From Batillaria attramentaria (lineage: Eukaryota > Mollusca > Gastropoda > Batillariidae), in NCBI GenBank assembly GCA_018292915.2, contig JACVVK020000452.1:233501-297500 (forward strand): a stretch of 64,000 nt of DNA, written 5' to 3'. Numbering within the stretch: the stretch's first letter is position 1; each line of letters opens with the position of its first letter. The position numbers were made by a program, and so were the translations under genes. Of this stretch, positions 1-12,126 are shown piece by piece. The notes beneath the pieces were generated by a model. It was not told where the DNA came from, did no database searches, and was given only the letters and a program-made list of their open reading frames with translations.

Positions 1-244
1 TGATGTGGAGGAGTGCAATCAGTCCACATAAAATAGCTACACCAGACAAAAAACAACAACAACAACAAAAACCGCTGAACTCATCACATCATGACTGTGC
101 GAGAGCCATTCACATACGCTGTTCATTCTGAAATTGTCATTAACCGTTGCAAGCCCCAAATTGTCAAAAATACTAGAGTACGGCGGTTACGTTTTGCGTC
201 ACACCCCCAAAAAGAAACAACAAAAACAGACGACTTAAAGATAC

Positions 245-545
245 TACTGCTACCATTTTTACGTTCACAGATAGTTCTGACCTTTTCAGAGGCATATATA
301 ATTGCACCATTTAGACACCTGGGCCGTGACAGCGTCTGTAATGACGCGGCCACCACACTGAGCGCTCCAGCAACATAACACAGTCTGATTTGAATGTTCG
401 ACTGCTCGCGCAAAGTGTAAACAACACTGTGTCGCATTAAGAGCTGTACTAATCATCACGATAGAGTATTTCGAGAGTACAGGCGCATTAATTTCACTAG
501 CAAGGTTGTTCCAAAACATATATCCGCAAAGATGGAATTAGCCCC
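245..545 (-). repeat. Dispersed repeat F, copy 1
   Basis: Reverse complement matches 45874-46222 over about 300 bp with many substitutions. The best block reads GCGCCTGTA-CTCGAAAT-CTCTAT-GATGATTAGTACAGCT on the minus strand. Shorter relatives lie at 22094-22130, 30126-30220, 59421-59512 and 61433-61500. I see no tRNA head, inverted ends or coding frame kept between copies, so the class is unknown. It sits 47 bp from the RTP-like exon 2. Confidence 0.6.
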
Positions 546-591
546 TTTACAAGAGTTCATCCCTTCTTCGACTTCACCACCATTGGCTCAC

Positions 592-762
592 CTTGACCAC
601 TTCTTCAGGGTACCACATGGCATGCTCGAACTTGCCATTGTTGCATTTCTGGCACTGCTGCCCGTACAGCTTGAACAGGACGTAGCCGGAGTTGGTGGCG
701 TAGTTCAGGTGAAACCAGAAGATGACACGTCCCTTCATTGACGTCCAGCCGTGACCACACTC
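592..762 (-). CDS. RTP-like 3CxxC zinc-finger protein, internal exon 2
   Basis: Minus-strand exon of exactly 57 codons. It is bounded by an acceptor (CTTCAACAG before GAG TGT GGT, AG at 764-763) and a donor (AAG then GTGAGC, 591-586). The peptide starts ECGHGWTSMKGRV and contains YGQQCQKCNNGKFEH and PEEVVK. Cys-x-x-Cys pairs, an HGW(T/S) motif and an aromatic-rich V-F-W-F-H strand fit the 3CxxC zinc-binding domain of receptor-transporting proteins. In vertebrates these assist traffic of chemoreceptors to the membrane and include interferon-induced antivirals; whether that role holds here is inference. The first CxxC (C-G-E-C) is completed by the last codons of exon 1, in matching phase 0. A third CxxC and any C-terminal region would lie left of the window. 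Family from motif recognition, not a search. Confidence 0.7.
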
Positions 763-849
763 CTGTTGAAGACAGAATATTGAAGACAAGTTGGTTTATG
801 TTTTCGTGAGAAGCTCGCGGTTCGTGTTAAAAGGCTTTTACTTCTTCAG

Positions 850-930
850 GGCCCGCATGTAAAACTCGAGGTTAATTTAACTCACGCAACCCAGACTAGG
901 ACAAAAGAAACTAAAAAACAAAATTAAATA
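850..930 (+). mobile_element. MITE-D, truncated left end
   Basis: GGCCCGCATGTAAAACTCGAG and the following AACCCAGACTAGGACAAAAG match the left end of the full MITE-D copies. The rest of the element is missing. A CAG precedes it at 847-849, as in the 15.9 kb copy. Confidence 0.6.
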
Positions 931-2060
<1,130 letters not shown>

Positions 2061-2286
2061 TCGGTCTGATATTTACACAGTTAAACAAACAAACCCTTCC
2101 GCTCACATTTCATTCCGTACTTGCCTGCCCTCCCACTTGACAATGATGAATCTATTTAAATGTCTACAATGTCCCCGACAAAGAGTTTTTGCCCTTGACT
2201 CTTTCAAATTAGGTTTTTACCCTTCTACACTTAAGGCAAAAAAAGGTTCATTTCAGGGTTCAGAAAACAGGCGGAGAAGTCTGTCG

Positions 2287-2392
2287 CTTTTTTTTTTTTT
2301 TTTTTTTTAAATTCCAGGGACAAGGTGTATCTCCTAAACTGGAGAGTGCCCTAAGTACCCGTATGCCAATCAGTCAGCGCATGTGCGTGACA
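2287..2392 (+). repeat. Dispersed repeat I, copy 1
   Basis: A T-tract followed by ~85 bp shared with 3120-3222 (GACAA-GTGTAT-CT-TAAACTGGAGAG, CCCTAAGT, CGTATGCCA). The direct copies are about 830 bp apart in the same intron. Class unknown. Confidence 0.6.
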
Positions 2393-2697
2393 GGCTGAAG
2401 AAATGAGCAAACACTGCAGCGTCTTCTCCACCCAGTTGGCTACCCGGGGTGCCTACAGCGAAAACTATGCGGTCACACATGCAGATAGCTGCACAGAGAT
2501 AAAGGTTATCAAAAGTTGAAGTTCTGTCCCAGTGCTTGTGTCCGCTAACCTCGGGTGTTCATTTTATGACGGGTAGACAGTACTTGCATGTGCTTGACGG
2601 ATGAGTTGGTTTTTTGTCTTTTTTTTTTTTTTAAGGATGTCTGGCTACTTAGGACTGGGTCAGAGAAAATGGTTATGTCAAGAAGAGAACACACAAA
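2393..2697. other. Short unique intronic stretch
   Basis: No exon, repeat relative or regulatory motif recognised. Confidence 0.4.
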
Positions 2698-2719
2698 CTC
2701 TCTCTCTCTCTCTCTTCTG

Positions 2720-2758
<39 letters not shown>

Positions 2759-2759
2759 A

Positions 2760-2816
<57 letters not shown>

Positions 2817-2884
2817 TAGTAGAATGCAGCAAGGACAAGATAGAAGAAAGGACGCTGTACCAAATCTTTCATCCTTGAAAAATA

Positions 2885-2935
<51 letters not shown>

Positions 2936-2955
2936 GCCCTCTCTCTCTCTGCGTG
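2698..2955. repeat. CT/GA/GT compound microsatellites
   Basis: (CT)n 2698-2716, (GA)n 2726-2756, (GT)n 2761-2814 and (TC)n 2886-2950. The last starts two bases after an AATAAAG at 2879-2885. Frames of 94-133 codons across this block are read-through of dinucleotides. Confidence 0.95.
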
Positions 2956-3119
2956 TGTACACGATACTGCGGTTGTTCAGGATTTAGACCCACCCACCTT
3001 CGCCGGAAAGCATCTTGTGTTTTCTGTGCGAAAAGGACGTTGAATCCAGCCTGCGTACGCGTGTACGCAGACAAGGGTGCCTCTGTACTTACTGGATGCT
3101 TAGGCGGGGAAATCTGATG

Positions 3120-3222
3120 CTTTTTTTTTCTTCTTTTTTTTTTAATGCCAAGGACAAAGTGTATCCTCTAAACTGGAGAGTTCCCTAAGTGTTCGTATGC
3201 CAGTCATCAGTAAATGATTGTG
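3120..3222 (+). repeat. Dispersed repeat I, copy 2
   Basis: A poly-T lead then ~80 bp matching 2308-2390. Its far end runs into the CGTG array. Confidence 0.6.
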
Positions 3223-3231
3223 TAAATGCGC

Positions 3232-3235
3232 GTAC

Positions 3236-3274
<39 letters not shown>

Positions 3275-3299
3275 TGTGCATGCATGCGTGCGTGCCTGC

Positions 3300-3354
<55 letters not shown>

Positions 3355-3356
3355 CA
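3232..3356. repeat. CGTG / GT / GA microsatellite
   Basis: A (CGTG)n block, then (GT)n near 3300-3317, then (GA)n to 3354. Confidence 0.95.
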
Positions 3357-3823
3357 GCTTCCAGTCCTTACAGGACAACAGACTAACTGACTAAACTTCA
3401 CCACCCCAACCCCCCCCTCCTCCACCCCCCTCTTTACACATCTTTAAAATCCACCAGTTCAAACATCACGCTGTTGACCGGATGTGTGGGAAACTGACCA
3501 GAAAGTGTCTGTCAACACACTGGACCTTTCGACAAGACTTACTGGCGCTCAAGGTAACTAACTTTGATCTCGGCTGATCATCGCTGACCTACGTAACCCC
3601 CTCACATGCCTAAGCTGGCTATTTTATCTTGTCCAACGCTTACTCGAGTCAATCGGGCGAAATTCCCTAAGTGTCTGAATTTTAAAAAGCTTGGTTAAAA
3701 CCTTCATAGAGATCCGAGCTTGGGGACTTTGGGCTCTCGGAAGTAATCCTCTCCTAGATAGCAGGAGAGACTATAGGGACAACTATGATGTTCTTGTGAC
3801 TGGAATCTACCTTCTGTCACCTG

Positions 3824-4114
3824 GGCCCGCATGTGAAAGTCGGGGTTAGGGAGTTTAGCCCCGGGTTAGAGTCTAACCTCGAACTAAACAAGCTTTAGGG
3901 TTACATTTTCTGTTGTTTTTGTTTTTTTTGTTTTTTTTTTAAATCAGGAAGCGGGTCCATTCCAGCAAGGTGCCTATGCCGTTATAGAAGGATTTTTGTC
4001 ATTCAATCTTCGCTTCCTTTTTTTATTTGATTTTGTTTTGGGGTTTCATTTGTCCTAGTCTGGGTTAGGCCCGTAGCCGTGGGTTAGATTAACCTCGAGT
4101 TCTACATACAGGCC
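3824..4114 (+). mobile_element. MITE-D, complete copy 1
   Basis: A 291 bp element with imperfect terminal inverted repeats: GGCCCGCATGTGAAAGTCGG at the left, and the right end reads ...CTCGAG-TCTACATACAGGCC. It is flanked by CTG on both sides (3821-3823 and 4115-4117). The interior is AT-rich and has no open frame. It has the same ends as 15927-16203 and 62413-62687 but is mostly in the opposite internal orientation. A CWG 3-bp duplication suggests PIF/Harbinger; that class is inference. Confidence 0.75.
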
Positions 4115-4521
4115 CTGGCTGTTATCGTGTTATTGGCATCTACCTTCTGTCACGTGGCTGTTGTCAGTACATCAAAACGAAGACGCGGTGAATCCTTGTC
4201 TACTTTCTTTCCTGGTGGTGACTCAAGGATATCGTGGCATTTTTGGCTTGTAGTGTACATTGTTTCAATAGCGCAGTTTCCATAAACATTTTCGAGATCC
4301 CTTCTTTTGAGCCCATGAAACAACGAAACCCATCAGTGTGATCAGAGCAGGCCACCGTTGTCACTTTTAATTTTGATATTAATTTTTGTTATCAGTACAG
4401 TCTCCATAAATCGATGCTGTAGATGCTTAAAAATGCTAAACACAGACCTCACCAAAGTAATAGCATGCTGATGGAATGACGTCAATTGATGATGACGTCA
4501 ACACTAAAACTTGTCACTCAC

Positions 4522-4665
4522 CCCACAGGAGAAGCGGACCTTGGCGCTGTCTTTGAACACCTGCCACGGTCACTTGGAGCGTAGAATGTGGGCACGAGGT
4601 ACCACATGTGGGGGTAGTACTGGCTGAAGAGTCTGTCGAACTCCCCGTGCCAGACCAGCTCCATC
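4522..4665 (-). CDS. RTP-like 3CxxC protein, upstream exon (first ATG, frame break)
   Basis: Minus-strand exon between an acceptor-like TTGTGTGTGTTGCAG and a donor GTGAGT (4521-4516). An ATG one base into the exon (4664-4662) opens MELVWHGEFDRLFSQYYPHM, with a W-x(3)-F...W-x-L-V-P layout like the N-terminal part of RTP proteins. The last ~40 nt read VFKDSAKVRFSCG in a different frame, which is the frame that splices in phase with exon 2 and gives the C-G-E-C zinc knuckle. The frame shifts by one base around 4570. From ATG to donor is 143 nt, one short of a multiple of three. A sequencing or assembly indel, a real allele, or a decaying gene could explain this. The ATG may be the true start with a 5'UTR exon further right. 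Confidence 0.62.
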
Positions 4666-5049
4666 CTGCAACACACACAAACCAATGCAACAGCACTTAG
4701 ATTCCTGGACTTGATTTTGGTTATAGTGTAGTGGCTACTGAGGAAGCCTGCGAAAAGGTTCTTGGTGTGAGGTACGTCCTTCACGATCGTAGACACCAAA
4801 ACTGTGGGACTGTCTTCTTGAGTCAGTGAAGGAAGCAGTCAACACAAAGTCTTCCTGGGGTGACCAAAGACTAACTGCATTAGTGCATAGCTCTCATTAA
4901 TCATCAGCATTTTCTATTCTATTTTACTTTATTGTTTCTTGGTTTCTTTCTCTTTTTTCTGGGGGGGGGGGGGGGGGTGTTCCTATTTGAATCGTTCAAT
5001 GGGCCAGTATTTCAACCGTCATGAAAAAAAAATCGTATAGCTTGTAAGT
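4666..5049. other. Upstream flank of the RTP-like exon
   Basis: Probable intron or promoter-side DNA of the minus-strand gene. It holds a G17 homopolymer near 4961-4977. No further exon or clear core promoter was recognised. Confidence 0.35.
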
Positions 5050-5102
<53 letters not shown>

Positions 5103-5148
5103 CCCCAGTCCCCCCCCCCAACACACACACACACACACACACACCACA

Positions 5149-5190
<42 letters not shown>
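5050..5190. repeat. CT/CA microsatellite
   Basis: (CT)n about 5050-5096, then C-rich and (AC)n to 5190, interrupted by ACCACACC. Confidence 0.95.
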
Positions 5191-5904
5191 TTTCATATGA
5201 CATGTACGTTCGAATACATGGAACCGAAACTCAAGCATCATGATTGAGTCCAGATGTGTCCAGGTGTAAACGTCATCATCGTAAAAACGAAAACAAACAG
5301 CAAAGAGCCCAAACTCTTTCCAGAAGTTTCAAAACAATCTGAGTTCAATTACTAAACGACCACGAAAAATAATGCCGAAAGAATCCGAAAATATTTACCC
5401 TGAAAAAGACATGTGTGGTCCCGACTGACTTTTCCAGGCAGAGAAAGTTACGTGATCGTGATGACAAGTCCTTGAAAACGCGTCGCTAAAAGCCCTCTCA
5501 TTTTCTGTATGTTTTGCTCTCACACACTTGAATCAAACTGCGTGAATGCAAACGTTGTAAGTGCCTTATATCATTTGGGGACAGTGTTTATACGATTATT
5601 CGTAATGTACTGCTAATGATGACTGCTGTGAGTGGGTGTTACTAAGAGATATGTTCATGCTTTTGGTGTTTGATTTTGCAATTTTGCTTAAAAATCGATG
5701 AATTATGTGTGACCTGAGTGTCACTACTCACAATTCAGCCCGCCATGTTCACACGTACAAGCAGCAAATGCTAAAGGAAGTGCAGACGAGCATGTGACGT
5801 TTTGTCAAAGATTTTGCGACGATTCCGTGTGATGCCATTGTTACAGCAGTAACCGACATAAGGTAAAGACCTATTCACTTGATAATTATATAAAGACGTT
5901 GGAC

Positions 5905-5908
<4 letters not shown>
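5191..5908. other. Unique stretch, nothing recognised
   Basis: No frame with protein-family resemblance and no repeat relative found elsewhere in the window. Confidence 0.4.

Positions 5909-5956
<48 letters not shown>
5909..5956. repeat. TC microsatellite
   Basis: About 23 TC units after GGACATAA. Confidence 0.95.
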
Positions 5957-5958
<2 letters not shown>

Positions 5959-6065
5959 GTGTACTTTTCTCTTCTTCATTTCCTTTAGATAGTTAATACT
6001 TTCGTTTGTTTTTTTCCCCCCCCCCCCCCCCTTGTTTTGATGTTCTCTTTTTTACCCTTTAACGT

Positions 6066-6143
6066 AGAATAGCAAGACAGCTTCGAAGACAAGCAGTAAT
6101 GCCTAAATGCTTTATCCTGAATAAAAAACGTTTCATCGTCATC

Positions 6144-6240
<97 letters not shown>

Positions 6241-6255
6241 CCTCCTCCTCCTCCC
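6066..6255 (+). repeat. Repeat G 3'-end module with TC/AC microsatellite
   Basis: GACAGCTT...GCAGTAATGCCTAAATGCT...TCCTGAATAAAAAACG then (ATC)n, (TC)n 6148-6185, (AC)n 6186-6238 and CTC triplets. The GCAGTAATGCCTAAATGCT core recurs on the minus strand at 11399-11484 and 11558-11652, and more loosely at 48485-48552 (+). The order short hairpin, AATAAA, ATC/TC tail suggests the 3' end of a retroposed family; that is inference. Confidence 0.65.
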
Positions 6256-7148
6256 AGCCCCTTCCCCTCCTCCCCACCCCGTCCAACCTCCGCCCTCTTT
6301 CACTGGCCAAACCCTTCCTCACCCATCATCCCACCCCACCCCACCCAGCCTGGCCAGCAAAAGAAACAAAATTGATGACTAAGATTGGGCGGAGATTTAT
6401 GAGCCATGTACTCGTTCTTAACGGTAACATTTTACCTTGGTAAACAAACAGACCTCTCGGTCTCGGTCTCTTTAATGCGAGCTCTTTGTTAGTGCACATA
6501 TCTGCTACAGTGGCTTCTTAAACAGCTGAGATTTCAGGCCTTAACTAGTGGCAGGAAGACTCACAATCTACGCACACGTGAACTGTCCCATAAAACTAAA
6601 AATAACAGAAAGACAGATTGGAGATGTGCATGTACGGACCGGTTTAATTTGTTTTTGTTTTAATCAAAGCCATTACAAACCAAGCAAAATGCTGGTTATC
6701 CGTCAAGCACGTTTGCCCGATAAAACAGCGATATATAACACCTGATTTGCAAGCTCGTACAGCCATTTGGGCACAGTTGTGGATATCACATGCAGGCATA
6801 CCTTTGATATCACCACGATATCACATCTTATCTTAAGGACATATCAACCACTTACACCTAGGGTCCGATATTGCTGCAGTTTCTTACGCACTCAGTCACA
6901 GTTAAGGGCGCAGTAACCTCGCATGCAACCTCGGATGTTAGTCTGCGTATGTGATGAATTTCGCTGTGTAGAGCGCCACCTATGATTATGGTAACTGGTA
7001 ATCAGTGTCATATTTTTCGTTCTTCCTCTCTACGGCAAATTCCTGCATAATAGGTAGCTTTTGGGGGTATTTTTTTTATGACGGAAGCATTTTCTTAAAT
7101 GCTTTCACGACGTTGTGTACATTGTATGTATGTCGGAATGTACATTTG
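6256..7148. other. C-rich then unique DNA
   Basis: A pyrimidine-rich stretch to about 6350, then unremarkable sequence. No gene recognised. Confidence 0.4.
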
Positions 7149-7162
7149 TCTGTCTGTCTGTC

Positions 7163-7248
<86 letters not shown>

Positions 7249-7280
7249 GCATGCACGCACGCACGCACACACGCACGCAC

Positions 7281-7336
<56 letters not shown>
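7149..7336. repeat. TCTG/TG/CT/CGCA/AC compound microsatellite
   Basis: (TCTG)5, (TG)n to 7214, (CT)n to 7239, (AC)/(GCAC) and (AC)n to 7336. Seven overlapping frames in this block are artefacts of the repeat. Confidence 0.95.
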
Positions 7337-8940
7337 CTAAATCTCTACCTACATCGTCTACCAACAGCACCTTGCCCTCATACTACAAGCTAACCCAGGC
7401 TCTTTCACTCATCTAAGGGTACTCCGACCCGAGCCAACACTTTCCCAATGTCACCCCTAAGCACATCATGTTACGCAGAGCAGAACGGACAACTCTAACA
7501 CCACGACCAGAAACGCCTGCCTGAATCACAACGCAAACAGCCCCAATATCACATCATACTCTTTCTGTAAACCCCCCTCCCCTCCCCACAACCCCTATAG
7601 ACAAACGCGCTGAAAGTGACAAAACCTAGTTATAGTATATTCAGTAAGTAAGCCATTCGCCGGGTCACGTAAAGGCGACACAAGAGCTTCAGAATTGGGG
7701 CAATAAAACATCGGAGTTGTGGGGTTTTCGGTAAACGATTTGCCACGCCGCGTGTTCACCTGATCAGGGGGATATACCAGCCCTATAATGTATGCACAAC
7801 CTTGGGACTTGTGGTATAGTATGAAACTGTATACAGAGCGGTTTGGGTGGTAAGGGTTTGGGGTGGGGTAGGGTAGGGAGGGAGAGGAGGGGGGGGGGGA
7901 GGAGGGCGTGAGTTGAAAATCTCTATCAGTGTTTATTTGTAAGGATGAATTTTGAGATGGAAATAAGAAGAGAGCGTCATCGACACGCTTCACAGAGAGT
8001 GCGTAGCCACTGGAAGATTTGGCAAGCGTTTCAATTTCAATGCCAGCAGACTAGTAATTTCAGTTTCAGCCGATCGTAATTTGCAGCAATTTGCTCTATT
8101 GTCGAGTTTGGACTGTTGTTTGTTTGGCTGGTTGGTTGGTTTCCTTTCTTTTTGTAGTCCCCAGCTTAAAGCATGGAATGGGGGACTATCGTCTACACTG
8201 ATTCCTCTTGTCTTTCTGTCGTCTGTAGACATTTCCGGCTGGGGGATTTTCCGCCATACGTTGCCTTCTTAGACGCAGTTTGCAATTTCAGCGAAGTTGG
8301 TAAGATATGACATGTTCTGTCACACGCTTCTACGGCGCCGCTGGCTCAGAAGTTAACACTCTGGAATCTTCCTGCTACACTCATCGTGAGATGAACTACC
8401 TTTCTCAGGCGCAAGTGTACCAGTGAACACAAATATCGGTCAGAGAAAAGCCAAGCAATGCACACACCAGAATTTCTTTAAAAGCTAGTAGAGGTAGCTA
8501 GTCTAACCCCGTTAGCAATAATATGAGTCAAGGACAACCCTAGCCAAAAAGGTCAGACCATAGTACTGAGAAGAAGAATGAAGTAACACTGACACACATC
8601 GTGGTCACAAAATTACCACCCTTTGCAAACCAACTCCTCAGCTATGCCGCAGATAAAGGGTCAAGTACTGAGCACACATCTTGCGTCCAAATTTCGCGAC
8701 GGAGAAGACCCGGAACATAACACGCCTGTGCATATATTTGCGCAGTACTTGTTACCGAAAAAAAATAATATTTTACTTGAAACTAATGATGCCCTCTGAA
8801 GTTGCAAACCCTTCGCGTCTCATCGCTGTGTGTTTAACTGCGTGTAGTTTTAAGAAGGGGCGAGATGCGATGTGAACATAGGTAACAGTGAAGAGGGCTC
8901 TTGGTCTTAGGTTGTGCACCTATTCGCCTATTTATAAGCG
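7337..8940. other. Unique stretch with one G-rich run
   Basis: A G-rich purine run lies at about 7858-7905. No exon or known repeat recognised. The 132-codon minus frame at 7595-7993 is proline-rich only because of that run. Confidence 0.4.
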
Positions 8941-9244
8941 TGGCCTTTCTTTTCATTATGAAAAGGTTCCGACACATTCTAGATACAACGTGAATGTGTG
9001 AAAGGACTGGTAGGTATGTTGGCGTGAGTGTCATCTCGGCTGTATGAGTGTGCGATGGAGATGGCCTTGGTGGGAAAGTTTCAGTTACAGGTCCCGTAGA
9101 CTTTAGTGAATGCGACCTTTCTTAAGATAAACAAAAAAAGGTTTGGAAACATTCTACATACAATGTGAAAGTGCGAAAGGGCTGGTAGTACTGCTGTGTG
9201 TTTCGTCTCCGCTGCATGAGTGATTGCCTAGAGATGGACCTAGC
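8941..9244 (+). repeat. Diverged tandem duplication, ~173 bp period
   Basis: 8941-9067 and 9114-9244 align over ~125 bp (ACATTCTA-ATACAA-GTGAA-GTG-GAAAGG-CTGGTAG, then GCATGAGTG-like and GAGATGG-C). The substitution level suggests an old event. No coding frame is shared. Confidence 0.6.
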
Positions 9245-9997
9245 GACCAGGATTTAGGGATAGCTACCATATAGATTAACTTTCCAGCTGAGCACTTTTC
9301 AATCCAGACAGACTGACAGGTCGGCCACTCTCGATGCTTCCTTGCCTGTGATAGGCAAGCTGTAGTGACGAACAGAAACAGTTTACATAGCCAGCGTATA
9401 AATGGGCAAATTTCATCTAATTTCGTTGTCTGTATATGATTTTGCGACTTTGCCTGTTTCAGGAGAGAAACTCAAACAGCAACAATAACGACACAGTGCT
9501 CAACAGTGCTCGCCACAACAGCAACAACAACAACTAGAATGAAAACATCGACATCAATTGAAGCCTGTTCTGCCCGGTTGACCACTCATCCAGAACCTCC
9601 CCTGGAGTCCCCCTAATGCTCTCCTGACCTTTGACACGCCCCTCAAAATGTTACAAGACCCCCCCTACCGAAAATCTCGGACCATGACGACCATCGAAAA
9701 AAAAAACTCCTCTCGCTGTTAAACCTGCCTTCAATAGAAGCAAATAAAACCCCAGTAACCTTTTCTACTGGATGCGTCACGGCGGCTTGCCGATGGTGAA
9801 ACGTTGTATTGACCTTCATCGCAAACCCTCGCTCTAAACGGCCGTGTTAACGACACAATCTGCACAATGCAAGCACCCAGCCGTGACCGCCTGTTAAGAA
9901 ACTGATGGGCAATAGGAGTAAGTATCCGAAGTCTGGTGGAACCAGTTTTTCCGACTCAATGCTGTTTGCCGTGAAACGGATCGCAGTCTCCAAAAGT
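9245..9997. other. Unique stretch, nothing recognised
   Basis: Contains CAACAA triplets near 9511-9534. No gene signal. Confidence 0.4.
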
Positions 9998-10167
9998 GGG
10001 AGCCGGGATAGCCGAATGGTAGAGCGTTGGACTTTCTATGCTTGCGTCGTGAGTTCGAATCACGGCTGGGGCCAAATATTTGTGCTGGTCTTTTTCTCGT
10101 TGCCACGTCTTTGATATCACCCTATGTGGTGGAAAAGGACGTCAAACTCCCAAACACCCACCCACCC
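9998..10167 (+). mobile_element. SINE-A, full length
   Basis: Starts GGGAGCCGGGATAGCCGAAT (A-box-like TAGCCGAATGG) with B-box-like GAGTTCGAATC. The body reads CTTTGATATCACC...GGTGGAAAAGGACGTC, and the tail is CCCAAACACCCACCCACCC. This orientation defines the plus strand of the family. The head folds like a tRNA on paper; no acceptor-stem partner is preserved, so it is not a tRNA gene. Confidence 0.85.
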
Positions 10168-11280
10168 AATCTCACGAGCTTCATATCCGTGGGAACTGTA
10201 TAACAGGACAAAATGTCCTGTCTGACGATGAAAGTATAGGACATTTTGTCGTGAGCATCGTCCACTCTGGCGCAGAAATGTCAGACACGTGTCCGTCCTT
10301 GTAAGAAAGCGAGCGGACATGTGGAGAATTCATCGGTCTATGACTGATTTCACACGCGGGCATGAATCTCCTCCTAAAAGCGCTGCAAGAGATTAGTTCG
10401 CTGTTGTAAATAATCGATCAGAAACGCAGTTGCCATTCAGTAATCTTCCTCGAAAATCTACACACAGTATTTGGATTATTTTAAAGCCAGCCCCCATCGT
10501 GACTACAAGTGAATTAATAAATAACAGCCAAACACATGAGTGTAGGAAGAAGGGGGTGAACGGAGTGGGGGGGGGGGTGTCGGGGAATGGTTGTCGTGGG
10601 TGGGTGGGTGGGTGGGGGGAAGCTGGGGTTGGAACTGAGAATGGAAATGCTTATATGTATTTACTACCAAGGAATACAAATTCCTTTTTTAACACGTTCG
10701 GGGAAAATCTGTACTGTCGCTAGCGAATAAGACGTGTTTAAATAAGCAGAAAGTTGAGTAAAACACACAACACATTAAACCCCCTCGTACCTTTAAGGTA
10801 ACTGTATATGTTTTCCTTTGACGCCGCGCATGACTGCGCAAAGCTTTAGATTTCAACCCCGGCAAACAAACCACGTGTATAGCGAGCTGACAGTGACAAA
10901 AGATAAGTAACACGTGGTTTTCCTTTTGGCTTTTTTTATTGCCTTTCCTCCGCTCAGTTTTCGCTCTGTTTCGTGACAGACGATCGAGGTAATGCTACCC
11001 ATTCTGTTATTTCAGCCGGCGAAGAGGATGGCTTTTAACTATACCGACGGGTGCCTACTGAAGCGTGACGGCTTTCGAACTCGCACCTGAAAGATGTCAC
11101 GCTTGCTTCATCGTAACTGGGTGGTGCCACAGGTGTCGGTAATTTTACGTACTTCTTGAAATGCAGAGTGTGGCCCGCTGTTTTTGCCGCAAGGCAAGAC
11201 TGGTCTGCACTTTTTGTGCTATGAGTCACATCATTTTTGTGAGCTGCACAAAGTGGCGTAAATTCATCCTTGCTTGTTTG
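10168..11280. other. Unique stretch with G-rich run
   Basis: A GGGTGGGTGGG run lies near 10566-10620. No exon or repeat relative recognised. Confidence 0.4.
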
Positions 11281-11370
11281 GAGGTTTTAAATTAACGTCC
11301 TTTTCCGCCACATAAAGGTGATATCAAAGACGGAGAAAAGAGGATTAAGCCAGCGAAATGTTCTGGCTCT
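11281..11370 (-). mobile_element. SINE-A, 3' fragment
   Basis: TTAACGTCCTTTTCCGCCAC...GTGATATCAAAGACGG matches the SINE-A body. The head is missing and a GA microsatellite follows. Confidence 0.7.
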
Positions 11371-11480
11371 TTTAGAGAGAGAGAGAGAGAGAAAAAATGA
11401 TGATGATGATGATGATGATGGCTTTTTTTTTTATTCAGGACAGAGCATTTAGGCATTGGTGCCTGTCTTACAAGCTGTCT

Positions 11481-11534
<54 letters not shown>

Positions 11535-11648
11535 GATAGAGAGGAGGAGGAGGAGGACGATGATGATGATGATGGCGTTTTTGTTTTTGTTTTTTTTTTT
11601 AATTCAGGACAGAGCATTTAAGCATTACTGCCTGTCTTACAAGCTGTC

Positions 11649-11704
<56 letters not shown>
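11371..11704 (-). repeat. Two repeat G modules embedded in GA/ATG microsatellites
   Basis: (GA)n 11371-11391, (ATG)n, module G (11399-11484), (AG)n 11484-11545, (GGA)n/(ATG)n, module G again (11558-11652), (AG)n 11651-11704. The two modules read (minus strand) GACAGCTTGTAAGACAGGCA, GTCCTGAAT(A/T)AAAAA and then (ATC)n. The block is a tandem duplication of about 160 bp. Confidence 0.75.
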
Positions 11705-11708
<4 letters not shown>

Positions 11709-11833
11709 ACTATATCGAGCACTTTCATTGCTCGAATGCACCAAAGAACTGTTCCCTCTAACTCTATCACTGGATCTGCTTGCGTAACAGGTCCAGCACA
11801 GTGAAGGAGACATCAAATCAAAGGTTCCCCAGT

Positions 11834-11975
11834 CTGATTAGACTGAATCGTGTTCAGCTGGGCTGTTCGCCTGTTCCCATAAGATAGCTGCCCCTGAATC
11901 CATCCCATCCCCCCACCCCCCCTCCCCCCCACCCCCGTCCGCCCATCTGCCCGTTAAGGTCGTCTCCAATCATTT
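11834..11975 (+). repeat. Dispersed repeat K, copy 1
   Basis: GACTGAAT-GTGTTCAGCTGG-CTGTTCGCCTGTTCCC-TA-GATAGC matches 27634-27745, where it abuts a SINE-A. Class unknown. Confidence 0.55.
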
Positions 11976-12030
11976 TTTTTTTAAATGAAGGGGACGTTAA
12001 ACTCTAGCTTACCTAACTTACCTTGTTCTT

Positions 12031-12097
12031 ACCTGGGATTCGAACTCAAGACCCCAGCATTGACGGCCCAACGCTCTAACACCTCAGCTATATCGGT
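12031..12097 (-). mobile_element. tRNA-like SINE head fragment
   Basis: Minus strand carries GCTGAGGTGTTAGAGCGTTGGG, then CTTGAGTTCGAATCCCAGG. It is related to but distinct from the SINE-A head; the body is absent. Confidence 0.5.
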
Positions 12098-12126
12098 GTA
12101 ACATTCATGATGAACTCTCTGGCGCG

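Noticed and set aside
7005..7416. Cluster of seven overlapping 86-111 codon frames rich in VC, TH, SL
   Set aside because: Read-through of CA/GT/CT arrays. The same pattern explains most frames at 1.5-3.4, 5-6.3, 13.5-14.8, 20.2-20.5, 27.8-28.1, 35.1-35.5, 37, 42.9-44.9 and 47-49 kb.
9998..10080. Possible genuine tRNA gene (A and B boxes present)
   Set aside because: No paired acceptor stem, the head is followed by the SINE body, and the same unit is repeated 17 times.
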